DNA of 64,000 bases from Hysterangium stoloniferum (GCA_015178975.1 WHVD01000073.1:186001-250000); one strand, 5' to 3'. Shown: positions 1-12,887, counted from the first letter of the stretch. The notes: generated by a model not told the origin, from the letters alone. Numbers and translations are program-made.

Positions 1-1166
1 TGGCAAAATCGTGCACATAGCTCTTACAAGTACGTAGTCGCTAGTATAGTTCAGCCACGACTTCATCTGTATACGTGACATTAATTACCTTCTCTAAAGA
101 CTCAATTTGACTCCGGTCATCCTGACTGCCATTTCTATATTTGAGTCCTTTCATGCTTTTGATACGCACGGGAGGAGGGTGTTTGGTGTCGAGAAGATTT
201 TTAACGACCTCCCACCGTCGTCTGCCTTCGTTGACACCACGGGCGACCTCCTCGACTTTATCACGTGCCTCGCGTAACTTATCCTTCGCCTCCCCAGGTT
301 CTGTATCATCCATTATTGCGCCAAGAAGAAGAGGGTATTTGAGAAGCCGCTGGACTGGTTTTATAAGTAATGATGGAAGATCCCAAGCATGGGTATAGGA
401 TTGCGCCAGGGTATGTGTTTGAGCTAAATACGTCGTAAGTGCGGGCGTTTGAGGCAGCGAATTTAGATGTGCAAGGGCAATAGGGTGTTTGGTAATATAC
501 GTAGTGTATGGAGGTTTCAGGTGAGGAATCTGTCGGACAGTATTAATATGAGGATCGAAATATCTACAGATGTGCAAAAAAACACACGATTGATATAAAA
601 ACGTCAGCGACATGGTCCTGACCATCACCATTAGGGTCCAATACGCCGTGTAATGCTTCTTCAAGTTTATTACAGAACACTTCAGCAAATACAGCTAATT
701 CTTCAACATTTCCAAAGATTATCCTGGTATCATCTTTCGTCATAGGGGCTACTTGAGGAGTCTGAGGAGGTGATGGCGAGCCATCAGGCAAGGAAGTAGG
801 AAAAGGCGCAGGTAAACCCATGGCAAGCGGTAGGTGGATATCTCGGATTAAAGCCAGATCAGAGGCGTAAGCACGCTCTGAGGAAAGTAATTCATTCAGT
901 GCATGCTTACGTTTAGTGAAGGTGGTATCCTGGCGCGGAATAGGGGTTTCAACCGAGGATCTAGGGGTAGGACGTAAAGGTGATCGTATCGGAACTGGTG
1001 GGGACGAAGGAGGCTCCGGCAATGGTGGTGGGGGGGGCAGGAGAGCGTATCGGCGTGACCGAGCTGATAATGGGGAGTCCTGAGTGTTTATATTAGGAGA
1101 TGTAGGCGAGTCTGTCTGAGGAACCACATCTACTATTGGAGATGCGCACGAAATCATCGTCGTCAC
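1..1166 (-). CDS. RhoGEF (Dbl-homology) protein, N-terminal part, cut by window edge
   Basis: Guanine-nucleotide exchange factor for Rho-family GTPases, acting at the cell cortex in polarity and actin control. Two large coding blocks are visible, about 1156-612 and 555-1. The first is Pro/Ser-rich (a poly-proline stretch near residue 45) and then enters the DH domain with the first conserved helix (motif LNELLSSERAYASDL). The second holds the hallmark helix motif LLIKPVQRLLKYPLLL. An intron of about 55 nt separates them. A BAR or PH domain usually follows in fungal relatives but would lie beyond the window. The first true ATG is at 1156; a GTAAGT sits just upstream on the same strand, so a further upstream exon is possible and the start is uncertain. 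The DH assignment is firm; the subfamily is not. Confidence 0.85.
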
Positions 1167-2339
1167 TTACGAAGGGCGGGGAGTATAAAGGCGGCCAGCA
1201 CAACGACCCACGGCGCCGCGTGCAGGTCACGTGTCACATGTCACGCTATTAATTGGGAAGCGACCAGCCATTGGTTTAAAAAACGACGTTGGAAACGTCG
1301 GCCATCAATATGGGTTCTCGTTACCAACTACTTTTGAGCACAGCCCATTAATCTATTCAGGGCATGGCTTCATCGAATTAGCCGCTGCTATCGCCAACAA
1401 TTACGTTCTGGAGTGTTCAGCAGTTATGTAACTTCAAGCAAATAAATCGTTCGTTGCCGCTGAATATCGAGAATGCGTGTGAGTGAGATGAGGTATGTCT
1501 CGGATCAACTAACTGAGCTTGTGGCAGGATACGGACACCAGCGGTGGCTCAAACCCTTGATCCATATGGAAAGCACGTGGAACGGGCCGTTATGTTGCTG
1601 TTTGAAAGATCTGCTGCCTCCTAAGCGCGGCCTAATCATACAAATTCACACATGAGAATGCTTATGGCGTGGTGGATTCGGTTGCTGTTTGACAATTAGT
1701 AACGGATGCTGCAAAAGATAACTTAAGAAAATCCTTTTGTAAGCTCCTAGTCCGCAGATTGCTAAAAAGGTAATCCAGTGATGATTTAAGGAACTAGGAA
1801 GCCACACATCTAATCTCGACGTAGAGTGGTTTGTTCGATCGTGGGAGTCGACCTGAATGGGAGATCGGTGCCTGGCAGACGCGTTCATTTGGAGAACTCA
1901 GGGTAACAGAGTAGTAATAATGTGTCAGGATAGTAACAAGGTGTCGGCTTGTCACAATGGTCTCTTTTGGTGAAGTTGGGGTGAGGTTATAGGTAGGCTC
2001 ACTCGCCCTCGCCCCCTACAATTGACACCTAGATATTTAGGCGGCAGATTTAGAGAGGGTGGACTCACCTCGTTTGACCCTCATGTGGTTGGTAGTCGAA
2101 TAAAGCTTTTGTCGATATTGGGTGTAATTTGAAATGTTTTTGATCATCGAGCGTACATTAATATGAACACCGACTTGATACCGATTCGTAGTGATTTAGA
2201 ACAGCTCCCATATGCATCGAACGCATTTTCCGCTCACAAATGGGATCTGAGGGAGCTGATTACGACTAAGAATTGAGTTGTAGTAGTCTAGTGTTCAAAA
2301 GACGTGACAACGCGTGACACAGCGCGTCGAAGACTGGGT

Positions 2340-3040
2340 AAATAATTCTCAATTGTCCATTGCAAAATTAACGAATTTAAACCTCAACATACAGTGCCAA
2401 GGGCCAAATTTCCGATCCCAGAATACTCACTCCGAAAACATTATGTTTTTCCACGGGTGCTGGGGATTTCCCAAAGCTAAGAGTTGCGTTATGAACTTGT
2501 GAAGAAGTGGCATAGACATAGAATCCATTTCGCTCCAATTTCAACAAGTCATTTAACAAATGCGACTAGGAAACATTAAATAACTTACCATGGCTACGGC
2601 CAAAGCTGTTTCCTGTTGGGAAACTACTGCCGCCAGAACCCTCGTCTGTAGTTGATGTCATATAAAGTGAATGCTTACATGTGGTATCGTATACGCCCCT
2701 TGTCATACCCCCATCTTGACTAAACACCTGGAATTGATATCCGATTTTGATTACCTTCTGTGAGAAGTCTTGTAAGGATTTCATCTTCAACTGCCATAAT
2801 TCGTGATCCATCTCCCCTGAGCCGGGGAGGAATATCTATTGGGCCAATGTTGAATCTGAGCCAAACAGTTCCGACCTCATTGATATCGAATCTAGATTTC
2901 CTGGATCCAGGAATAATACGGTTTCGACGTTGCCATTTATTTATTTTACCTTTATCAGCGACGCAATCAATGATGTGGAATAGCGTTCTAGTCAAGACAG
3001 GCCTGGTCTGTCGATCCCATTGAACGATCCCATTTTGAAA
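2340..3040 (-). CDS. possible small intron-rich gene, unrecognised
   Basis: Several short minus-strand open stretches (about 3040-2946, 2897-2873, 2811-2755 and 2733-2660) are separated by GT...AG intervals of intron size, and the joined pieces read as charged, non-repetitive protein. I do not recognise a family and could not close the phases across all junctions. It may be a genuine small gene, a decayed one, or chance. Nothing in the neighbours suggests a role. Confidence 0.25.
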
Positions 3041-3131
3041 ACCAGCGGTAGATGTGTGAGAACGAATAGGATGTCATCTGAATTTATTGATACAAAACAG
3101 AGCCTTTCGTGGATGCCTTTCTTATTACGCA

Positions 3132-3250
3132 GAGATGACGGTTATGAGCGCAGGGACAGAGGATAGTTCAAGTTTCACTCCCAAGAGCCCAGGAAGCCGA
3201 AACGACAACTATGAGCGCAGAGACAGAGGATAGTCAAGTTTCACTCCAAG
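3132..3250. repeat. imperfect direct repeat, two copies of about 45 bp
   Basis: Copies start at about 3132 and 3204. Each contains a shared core beginning TATGAGCGCAG and ending in AAGTTTCACTCC, with a few substitutions and one single-base length difference. The offset is 72 bp. No gene overlaps it. Confidence 0.75.
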
Positions 3251-3674
3251 CCGCATAAAAATATAATTCATCGATGAAATTTATGAAATGGGAAGGCGCT
3301 GGAATGTGTCAAGTGGCCTGTCCCTTCAAAATCATGAGCATATTGTCAGTGAGCATCCGCATATACCATAGGAAGGTATAAAGACCCGAGGTTCGTCCTT
3401 AACAAGGTCGTTTGTAAGGTCCGCGGGGGGCTGATCCAGATATGAGAGTGTGAGTGTTCTTATCCTATAAAGAAAATATAATACAGAGTGCACCATATTG
3501 GTTAGGATGGAGCAAGAGTTCGACAAAGTCAATCCAAGTATATACCCCGTACTAAACGAACATGACTTTAACTTCGAGCGCTTAAGCATGATGTAGTGTT
3601 TACATAACGCGCGCTCTTTTCCCGAGTGGAATTATTTGTGCTGTTGGGGTATTCTCTAAAAGCTTTTCGCAGCG

Positions 3675-5769
3675 ATGCTCGCCGCACGATCAGCACTAAA
3701 ACGACAATCACTGCGGGCCCCTTTCGTCTACAACGCTGCCCTCGCTGCCCGGTTCCGCTCTAATAAGGCCAGACCACCCCGGGAGCCCTCCGATGCACAC
3801 TCGCATAGGCTAGATTCGATACCAGAGTCTAGTGCAGGAGCAGGAGCAGGAAAAACGACCCCCCCGCCGTCCTCTACCTCGAGTAAGTCAGCGTTGTCGG
3901 ACACCCCCCCTCCGGGCGCGGTCGCGAGCACGCCGCCCCCGTCTGCAGCGTCTGCACTATCCGATACGCCTCCCCCCGGTTCATCTGCCGACCCGCCTCG
4001 CCCCGCACCGCCGCCCCAAGACGTGGAGACATCGCAGCCGCCATGGCCGCGAGACGGCGCGGCCAAGCACGCCGCTGGAGGGACGCCCGGCGCACTGAGT
4101 CTAGATTTTATCCCCTCAGAGCCTGCCGGCACAGCGCCAGACCGCACAGGTGCACGCTCGTCCAAGGGCTCGCTGTCGTCCATCGAGCGGCGTAGGCGCG
4201 TTATATCGAAGGCGTTTTTGGTGATGGTGGGGTTGGGACTGGCGGCTGGTGTAGTGCACATGGGACGGCCATGGGAAGCGGAGGAGATGGAAGGGAGGAG
4301 TAGTGTTGATATGGTGGGTTGCGTTGAGAGTTTGTTGCTGTCCTGAAGTTGGTGGCTTACTACTCTGGGGGTTTATAGGATGCAGGGAGATGGGCTAGGA
4401 CTGTCTTTCGGTTTAAGCGCTTTACAGGGGTATGCTGTAGCGAGCTTTGAGGTGTGTATATATTGCCAAACTTTTTTTCTTTTTCTGCAGGTTTTCTTGG
4501 AGCCGGCTGGTGACAAACTCCTCCCCCCAAAGGATAGTGATGATCCCAGACGTTATACGCTCGTTCTTTCCATCGATGACCTTCTCGTCAGTTATCAATG
4601 GGATGTGAGAAACTTGGAATGATCCTCACGCCGATAATTACTGATTGTCGACTCAACTGTAGCGTCAAAAAGGCTGGCGGACAGCGAAACGTCCGGGTGT
4701 CGATTACTTCCTGGGGTATCTTAATACGTGGTTTGAAATTGTGATCTTCACTACTCAGCACGATTATGTGGGTGCTTTGACGACGTCTCATACATACATT
4801 GAACCATTCAATGCGTACAGACCGCGGAACCCATCCTCATGAAACTAGATCCGCTCGCTACTAATATTCAAGGCTTCCTGTTCCGCAATGCGACAAAGTA
4901 TCACAACGGTACAATTACCAAGGTTACACCACGATCTTCGCTTCCGTTGAAAATAATGTTCATCTCTGCTGGTTGACATGTTTCTAGGACCTTTCTTACC
5001 TGAATCGAGATCTCTCCCGCGTCATTGCCATTGACACCGACGGTAGTCGGTATGCATTACATCCCGACAACGCGGTAATTGTGCCAAAATGGGATGGCGA
5101 CCCCAAGGACAAAGGGCTCGTTGGTTTAATCCCTTTCCTTGAGTGTATGCATTTATTCCTTCCGTTATGTTTATATTTCTCTCTCTAACACTTTTCCACT
5201 CTACAGCGATCGGAATATTCGAACCCAACGACGTCCGCCCTATTGTAAAAACATACAAGGACAAGGATATCATTGCTGAGTTCTCAAAGTTCGAAGCCGA
5301 GAATAAAAAGCGGCACATCGAAGATTGGGAACGCAAGGGCGGCCGGGAGCGCCAAAAATCATCGGTAGGCTTCCTTGCGAAGCTTTTCGGCCTGCATAGC
5401 TTGGATAAAGAGGTATCCTGCCCCCATCCATATTCTCGTCGTCAGCGCCACTAACGTGCCAAAACTCTCTCCCCACAGACCCCGCAAGGCCCTCCGCTCA
5501 CCTTCCTCGAAAAGAGCCGCCTCCGCGCACAATACCTGTACCAGGTCCACACGCAGCGCATGAAGGCCAACGAGGAGGCGCTCCTGAAATGGCAGAAGGA
5601 CCAGCAGGACGCGCATATCAAGGCGATGGGCGGGAACACCATGTGGCGCGTCATTTCTAACCTGGGCAAGCCGCCGCCGACGATCGAGCCGATCCCGCCG
5701 CCTGTCTTGGTGGAGGTGAAGCCGCCGCCACCACCGCCTGGCTTGGATCCGTCGATTTTGGGGAGATAA
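3675..5769 (+). CDS. TIM50: mitochondrial import translocase subunit TIM50
   Basis: Receptor subunit of the TIM23 inner-membrane presequence translocase; it captures presequences in the intermembrane space. Eight exons close in frame to 547 aa: 3675-4299, 4386-4429, 4491-4604, 4663-4767, 4821-4922, 4988-5144, 5207-5412 and 5479-5769. The N-terminus is an Arg-rich presequence without acidic residues ([16 protein letters not shown]). A long Pro/Ala/Ser-rich segment follows, then one transmembrane helix (about 185-200) and the FCP1/HAD-like domain starting at [12 protein letters not shown], with the family motif KRPGVDYFL and then FEIVIFTTQ. The first HAD aspartates are changed to SIDD, as in other TIM50 proteins that lack phosphatase activity. 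The 3' end is proline-rich. The low-complexity N-terminal region is longer than in yeast. Identification is very secure. Confidence 0.95.
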
Positions 5770-6498
5770 GGCTGGCGGTGTTGGGTCGTGTGGCTATGTG
5801 TGGTGGTGGTGCGCGGGCTGTAGTAAAAGTGTCGTACCATAGAACCTCCACTCTTTGCTAACTTGTGCGAATATGGAGTTGGGCACAGGCAAGGCCCGTG
5901 TAGACTTGTGAAAAAAAGTAAATTGAATTTCGGACAGATTCCCAGGACGGCAATTAATTATATGCTCGGCCCAAGACTGCACAAGGTCCCTATGATTACT
6001 TTATTGTAGTATTATTTCATACCCCGATTAGACAACAGTAACCCCGCGTGTGAGTAATGACAGCGTATACGATAAGATGGCAGCAACAGCAACAGCAAAT
6101 CATCTGAAAACAAATGTCCAGTAGCGAAGAGTCAACAACGCGATATATGATGTGAAACCCAACATGAAAAACCCTGAAATCTAAGACTCTAACCAAAACA
6201 CCCGGGGGTCGGACTCGGACGTCTCGAAAGAAACTTGATAGATAATAATGCGCGCGAGCAAGCAAACAATGCATTTCGGAGTGGAAGGGGAAGGGGAAGG
6301 GGGGGGGCGGGGGATAATCCGTTTGATCTTATCTCGTTCTTGTGATGTGCAACTGTTGAAACATGGACAGTGAAAAAACGCCGAGACCTCGTCGTCCCCC
6401 CTCAAGTTTCGCTGCCTTTTCTGAACCCAAATGATGAGATGGATGACAAGATGTTCCTCCTCCGCGCCACGCCACGTCAAGCCCGATATTTCAACAAC
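5770..6498. other. convergent 3' regions
   Basis: Tail-to-tail interval between TIM50 (+) and the minus-strand gene ending at 6499. It contains AT-rich probable 3' UTR sequence for both genes, a CAGCAA run near 6080-6098 and a G-rich tract near 6280-6315. No gene seen. Confidence 0.6.
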
Positions 6499-8031
6499 TC
6501 ACAACCCGGCATGAGCGACCTTCTCCACAGGCGGCTTCGGACCCTCATCGTCCTCCCTCATGATCGTCCTCCCATTCGTATACTTCCTCGGTGTGGCGGC
6601 GCCGCCTATGCCATGAAACGAGCCCGGAAAGAGGGGCGAGAAGGATTGGCGGCGAAATTGTGAGACGGGTGTGGACGAGGATGAACATGGAGACAAGGGC
6701 AGCGTGGAAGACCCTGCCCGCTGTTGGTGTCGCTGTTGCGGTTGTCCTGCAGGTCCTGGAGCCTTGAGAGGTGCATCCTGCTGCACGGCGATTCCAGGGA
6801 CGTATAACGGCACGGTGCCGAGCCTCAACGCACTCATCCCGTGGTCTTCTTCCTTCTCCTCCAGAATGGCATCTCCGCCACACTCGGCCTCTTCGTCCGA
6901 CTCCCCGATCGTCTCCATCCCAGGACTCGTCATGGTAGCGGGCGAGGCGACCATGTGCACCTGCGCCGGCCACCCGGGCCTCAACCACGCATCAACATCT
7001 GCAGCCTCTTCATGTTCCTCGTGGTTCTCGCTGAGCTCGGCCAAGTCATCAACATGACATGGATCGACTTCATCAAGTTCGGGAGGAACACCAAGAATCT
7101 CCCTCAGCCGTTCCCACATGAGCTCGCTACGGACTCGGATGCACGTTCGGACTTTTCCGACCCACTCCATATCACTGGCGACCTCGCGGGGACAGGTGCG
7201 GATGTATGAAGAGAGGGCGGGATAAGACCACTGTGTAGGGTCTGTATGTTCAGTGTCGATGGAGGGATCACTAGCAGGAGGGGCGCGAAGGTGGGAGGGG
7301 AAAGTGCGGGATATGAGGGTCATGAGAAGGGCATTTGAAGAGTAGTCGAGGAGGAGTGATACCTCCTCTGGGCGGTCGAGAAAGGGAAGATAATATGACG
7401 CGGGAATGGGTCTGAACAGGGAGGGCGCATTGGGGGTGGTTGGGGACACTTTGGAGGCGGCGGTGAGGGAGGAGGCGGCGAGGTCGCATATCTGCTGGGC
7501 TGCGAGGGTAGGGCGGCGGATGAGTGGGGTGCCACGGGCGCCAAAGGAATTCGAGCGGGATTTGGGGGAATATTGGGGACCGGGTGAGCGGCGGCCTAAC
7601 TCGGGCGATGAAGGTGGGGAGGGGACTCGGAAGGCGGAGAGGAAAAAGAACTTTTAGCGAAAGACAGCCTAGTAGGGCGTTGTTTGGCTGTGGGACCGAG
7701 AAAAATAAATCAACGAAAGAGAGTATGGAAGGGAACATAGTAGCTGACCTTCGGCGCCGTCTGCATGTCTCAGCTTCAAGCTGGAGTTAGTTTTATACTC
7801 TGAGGGGGGCAGACGGGGTTTTCCAAGGGTTATTGTTGGGATTTCGTCTGCCAGAGGCTCCTGGGGGGCTCGTATGATTGTCAGCCTGCTCTTGACCTTT
7901 CTCGGGGTATCTGCTGAAGCGTGTCTGGCCAAGGGATCTGGGGCAGCGATGGACCCTTTCCTAGTGGCCACGCGGCGTGTCTGGGGTGGATGAGTGAGAG
8001 GCACGACTGGCGCAATAGTCATAGACGACAT
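6499..8031 (-). CDS. unrecognised Ser/Pro-rich protein
   Basis: Two exons, 8031-7749 and 7625-6499, close exactly in frame to 469 aa. The acceptor at 7627-7626 follows a strong pyrimidine tract and is the only nearby one giving the right phase. Residues 1-130 are basic and Ser/Pro-rich with several SP sites. Residues 150-250 look folded (motif PEEVSLLLDYSSNALLMTL). The C-terminal third is acidic and then Gln/Pro-rich. No signal peptide or transmembrane helix is visible. I do not recognise the family; it could be a lineage-specific regulatory protein. It is convergent with TIM50, and no shared function is implied. Confidence 0.75.
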
Positions 8032-8985
8032 TGATACAGTTGTTGAAGGGTTTTTTTATTTTTTATTATTTGTAGTGGTTATATGGTTGCTGCGGGAGAG
8101 TGGCTGAACCTTGGCTGGACTCGGAAATTCCTGCATGATGATGGTTCAAGCAATTCGTAGCCAAATGCGTACTTCAGAAGGAAAATTTTGTACTCGTATG
8201 ACGAATCTAGAAGTCACGTGACATGTGATTCGGCGAACAGCGAGGGGTTGGCGTTAGCATACAGGAGAACATCAGGAAGTCTGTCAAAAGTACATTCGAC
8301 CGTGGGTGAAGTACTATAGTTGTGTGGGTGAAGTGCTATTTGTGGGTGAAGTACCGTGAAGCTTTGTCAAGGATGAGGGAAATGCGTGTGGTATCAAATA
8401 ATAAATAGTCTTGAGATCAACGTTTAAATGTTCGCCGAGTTTATCGCTTAATTATAGTTCTCAATCCGTACACGCCAAGACATGACATAATCACTCCTCC
8501 TACCATGAACAAACCCCACCAGTCAGATCCACATTGTCAGGCAAAAGGTACAGCCGTTATCTACTACACCGTTTCGCATATAATAATAATAAATAATAAA
8601 TAACATCTCACAAGCATGCAGCCTCCAATCATGCCTCAATAAAAATACATACAGACCAGACCGCTGCCATCCATACCTAATTGCCTTGTATGAATGCTGC
8701 CAGGCCATGTACGAGACAGATCCAGCCGCAGAGTCGGCCGCGTGTCCCATGAAGCAAGTTGTCACGAAACGCTTGCAACAAGAGAGAAAGCCTCCCCCGC
8801 ACCAGAACAACCGCCCCGAGTGAGAGTACATGGTGTCTTACAGCAGTACATTATCATCAGCTAGTCGATATGAGTTATAACAGTAGTACACACCTCTTCA
8901 AGTGCCCTCGCACAATACTACCTATAAAACAATCATCAGTACAACTCTCAATTCAGATAAAACAACCCACATACGCCTCTTCACT
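8032..8985. other. intergenic interval with a short triplicated motif
   Basis: Promoter side of the 6499-8031 gene and 3' side of the C2H2 gene ending at 8986. At about 8302-8355 a motif GTGGGTGAAGT occurs three times with 16-27 bp spacing. A run of TAATAATAAATAATAAATAA lies near 8580. No gene seen. Confidence 0.6.
8302..8355. repeat. three copies of GTGGGTGAAGTRC
   Basis: Direct copies begin near 8302, 8322 and 8342, upstream of the minus-strand gene that starts at 8031. They may be regulatory sites or simple expansion. Confidence 0.6.
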
Positions 8986-10672
8986 TTACCCTTCGCTGTC
9001 CCAACTCGCCCCAAACGCTCCCACCCCCATCGCCTGCGTCTGCAACTCTGACCCCCCTCCCGCACCGCCATCCTCGTACACAAAGCCAGAGTCATATCCC
9101 TGGCCTGACCCGCTGTCCATACTCACATCCATCTCATTTGCGAATTTAAGCGCCGTGCTCTCGCTCTGACCAGAAAAAGCCAACCTCTTGGCAAAAACCG
9201 AGGGCTCCATCCCATTTTGACTTTGACTCTGGTGTCGGTGTTGATTTTTGTGCGGACTTGACGATGGATCCCCCTGGCCGATGCCCATATCCGACCCTTG
9301 ACCCGCGTTAACCATGACACCACGCCCACTACCTGTACCAGCAAATATGACCTCTGGCGAGCGTGAACTTGTCAAGTTCGATATGTCCAACGTCGAGGGA
9401 CTCCCTGGCGGATTGGGCTGCAAGTGCAGACGTCCTGGCCTCGGGCTTGACGTGGCCGCGGATAACGACGCCGTCTGAACCCGATTCTGCGCCGGTGTCC
9501 TTATGGGCGATGACAAAACAGCCCGCGTATCTCGTACCTGTAACTGGCTCGGATCGATGGTAAACGGCAGCTGCGACTCCGGTCTCCACTGCAGCCCTGG
9601 CACGCCTCCGTGTCCGCCCACATCCACATCCACATCCATGACACCAACATCGTCGTCACTCCCAGCGCCACTCCCGCTCCCACTCGTCAGCTGCGACTCC
9701 ACCACATCCACACTCAAATCAGGGCCGATCCCAAACGACATCTCCGCATCATGCCGACATCCAACAGGCGCAACCGTATCCCGCACCCGGCTCGTAGGCG
9801 AGGAAAGTGATGCATGTGCAGGTGAGGCCGAGGAGCGTTGGCAGCGCAGTACGAGCATGGCGGTTTCCGGGCTTGCAGGAACACAAGATGGAGAGGGTGG
9901 TGTCGACCCGCGGAGGGCTTCAAAGGTTAGACGGGGCTGTAGAGCGGGACCAGAGTCCTGCGAACAGATGGGCGATATGGCGATCTGGGAGGGTTGTGGT
10001 GATTGCGATTGCGATTGTAGTACGGAAGGTTGTGTTTGGGACACGCGCTCTGCTTGAGATATGAAGGACGGTGGTTGCGACAACACGAGCCCCTCCCCCG
10101 CTCCCTTTGAATCGGGCGCGGCCGACCCCAATACCGGCGTTGGCGCAGCATGGCGCAACGCCGCCGCAGAGTGTAGCGGGCCATGTGGCATCGGAGGTGT
10201 CGCGCGCATTGCTACTGATGTTGACAGCACTGCAGCTCCATCATCTGTCATAATCCCCCGATCAACCCTCTCCCTCTCCCCCTCCTTCGACTTGCCTCCT
10301 CCGTGCTGGGTATACAGCGACCGGGACGACTGCGAATCAAGCCACACATGAGAAAGCGTCGAGTCTATTAGCACAGTACACAGTCATAAAAAAATCAGCC
10401 CGTCTGTTCATAGGACCACAACACCCACCTCCGGCACTCCCTTCGGCCCGCCTCCATATCTTCAAGTCACCCGCCCTAACAGGGGCGAGAAGCGCGATAT
10501 GGTCGTTCTCCACATGTTCTCGAAGGAGCGCGTGTGTGCTGAATGTTTCGGTGCACCAGTCCCAATGGCATGAGGAGAGAGAAGCTGGAGGGCTATTAGT
10601 ATCAGTGTTAATATTAATAGAGGGATCTTGATGCGCTGGTGGCGGTGAAGGTTGGGGCGTTGCAATAGGCAT
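8986..10672 (-). CDS. single C2H2 zinc-finger protein, mostly disordered
   Basis: Two exons, 10672-10429 and 10364-8986, close in frame to 540 aa. The first exon carries one C2H2 finger at about residues 34-58 (CHWDWC, then a 12-residue spacing to H, then HVENDH), with a C-x4-C spacing. Everything after residue 90 is low-complexity Ser/Pro/Gly/Gln-rich sequence with SP and SQ sites, suggesting a disordered regulatory tail. A DNA-binding or nuclear role is inferred from the finger only; one finger alone may instead mediate protein binding. I cannot assign an orthologue. Confidence 0.75.
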
Positions 10673-11011
10673 TGTGTGCGTTGTGGATTAAAGACGACCA
10701 ACGATGACTAAGCACGAGGAGCATTTGCATGTGTTAGAACTTGATACAATTTTTACAAACTATACAGGAATTCGGTGCGGCGCCGGAGAATTGTAATGCA
10801 ATGGTATTTTTATTGAGAATGAAAAAATGGCCTTGAAAAAGATGAACCGTGTAAAAAAGCAAACCGTGGATACAGGATGGACATCGCGCTGGAAGTTGTT
10901 TATGAGTTGGAATGCAAGCTAGATAGGCCATAATCTGACGTCAGAGTCTCTAATCAATCATCTGGATCCAAACCATTCGATGGTACGTGTGTGGTGTGTG
11001 GCAGTAGTAGT

Positions 11012-12887
11012 TTACCACACTGTAGATGCGGGCGGTCCACGAGCCCATGCGTTCCCTCGAGGGACAGAAGGCAGTCCATGTGCGAGGGAAGGCCAATCAC
11101 GTCCTCGTGTGGCGGCTCGAGGGGGGCTGTTGGCAGCCGTATCATGGTCAATGTGAGCTGAGCCTCCTCTCCCGCCTCTCCCGCCCCCGCCCCTTCCGTC
11201 ACCTGTGCCGCCCCGCCCTCTATTGAAACCGCGAGTGACGAATGGCTGGCCTCTCCCGCTCCCGCCTCTTCCGTCACCTGTGCCTCGTCCACGCCCTCTG
11301 TCGAAACCGCGAGTGGCAAATGGCCCGCCTCTCCCACGCATCCCTGGGCCAAACAGACATGATACATGAGCACGATACAGCGTTAACTTGAGCCCAGAGT
11401 ACGTACCACCGCCACTGGCTGCGAGTTCTTCTTTCAGCCTCTCTCGCTCTATCCTCTTCAGCTGTCTCTTGTAGTCCCCACAGACTTGTTCTTTACAGAC
11501 TATCTGGTGCGTGATGCAGAGGGACTCCTTTGCGGCAACTGTGGGAGGATTGATAGTGAGCGTGCCGAAGTCCTCTATGAAGGTTGAACCGCTTTGATGA
11601 TCTGTGTGGTATGGCAGGGTCAGTTACGTGTTGATTAAAAGTGCAGACATGAATCACACGTCTAGCAACGTACTTTCGCTGCTTTCAGAATCTGCAGGGA
11701 TTCAACACGGCCGTTATAGGTAGATCTGTTATTAGAAACCTAGCAATGCTTACCTGCTGGATCAACGCCATTATACCCTAATGGGCCATTGCTCGTGGAG
11801 TTATTAAGAGAAACCAGGGAGGAGGGTCTAGACATGTTTGGAGGACTGATCATGACGATCTGGCTTTTCCTTGGCTCGGCTAGGAACGCTAGTTCAGAGC
11901 GGCACAATGCAAGCACTAGCGCGATAGCTCCTTACCTCCGGGTGGAAGAAGAGTGGAAGCAGATGCATATGACCCCCGCCGAGGACTCGCGACCGTGCGC
12001 TGTTCTTTCTGTGCAATCCAGGCAGAGGACCCGACTAGAATGATCAAGTAAGTGATATCGTCGCGATCGTCAAAGATGTGCATGTACCAGGAACAGGAGG
12101 CGGAGTTGGGAGGCGGATCTCGAATAGCGTCAGTGGAATAGGACGACAGAGCTTATAGTTAATGTGGTCTTCTGTGGGAGTGTCGCAGTGTGTGGTACGG
12201 GGATAAGGATATTTGATGTATCTTGTTATGGATGAGCTATGCAATGCAATCCCTTTGAATGACTCACTGGTTATTGGGAATAAAACCTTTGAACCAATCG
12301 TCGTCGATGAAAATACGTTTCCAGCCTGCGGTGTATAATTGTATCAATTTCAGCACAGATGGAAAACGACACGTTGTCTCACCCGCTTTCTCAACAGCTC
12401 TAACATTGGCTAATGTGGAAAAATAGATCCGCGTGACTTTATCCTGGATTGGGAAAGAATCACAACGTCATCAACGATGGAGAACTAAGGATTGCGGCAG
12501 TGGCAAGGCATGTGGCGCACATGATGAACGCCGGGATTGAGCACAAAGTCAGACCATTTGTGCGCTCCAAGCAGCTTTCGAAAGTCGGGGTAATGCCGAT
12601 TGACTTCGATAAGGACCACGCTACTAGTAGAGGGCTGTTAAGGACAAAAGGGTGAGCATCATGCGACACGGCCACGAATCGCTTCGTTTGGGGAGATATA
12701 ATGAACTAACTTTATGGAAGACGGCATACAAGTCCTGAGAACGACCCATACAGCACGCGAGCCACCGCACGAGGGCTATGACCTCGCCGGGCATTTCCAT
12801 ATTCAACTGGGGAGGGTAAGGATAGCAAACAGTGAGATATTTCGGTTCATCATCGCCTGGTGGCGGGGTAGGAGGACGTTTAGGCAT
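11012..12887 (-). CDS. multi-exon protein with RGG-rich C-terminus, unrecognised
   Basis: Exons read as 12887-12711, 12681 to about 12495, to 12383, 12325-12268, 12236-12199, 12151-11936, 11879-11754, 11691-11674 (18 nt), 11601-11407 and 11343-11012. Phases close from 12325 to the stop; the intron near 12495-12440 is uncertain. The N-terminus is Pro-rich (MPKRPPTPPPGDDEP). The middle holds a hydrophobic stretch (DDITYLIILVGSSAW) and a Cys-containing block (CITHQIVCKEQVCGDY) followed by a basic helix. The last exon is an RGG box with an internal duplication: two blocks of F-x-TRGF-[DN]-RGRG. RGG boxes usually bind RNA or are arginine-methylated, so an RNA-related role is possible, but no family is recognised. 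It could instead be two genes with the second starting at 11835. Confidence 0.65.

Larger units (their letters stand above)
1170..3674. other. 2.5-kb interval between RhoGEF and TIM50 genes
   Basis: Apart from the weak minus-strand candidate at 2340-3040 and the imperfect direct repeat near 3132-3250, I see no supported gene. AT-rich stretches near 1900-2300 and 3250-3660 read as ordinary intergenic and promoter DNA for the flanking genes. Confidence 0.5.

Noticed and set aside
3118-3260. Considered as a CRISPR-like or satellite array
   Set aside because: Only two imperfect copies and a eukaryotic context; a simple local duplication is enough.
3728-4261. Long minus-strand frame over the TIM50 5' exon
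   Set aside because: It is a shadow caused by the GC- and Pro/Ala-rich coding sequence on the plus strand; no domain, and TIM50 frame closure is exact.
9503-10351. Plus-strand frames opposite the C2H2 gene at 9-10.7 kb
   Set aside because: They overlap a 1.38-kb minus-strand exon that closes in frame with the zinc-finger exon; composition mirrors the low-complexity coding strand.
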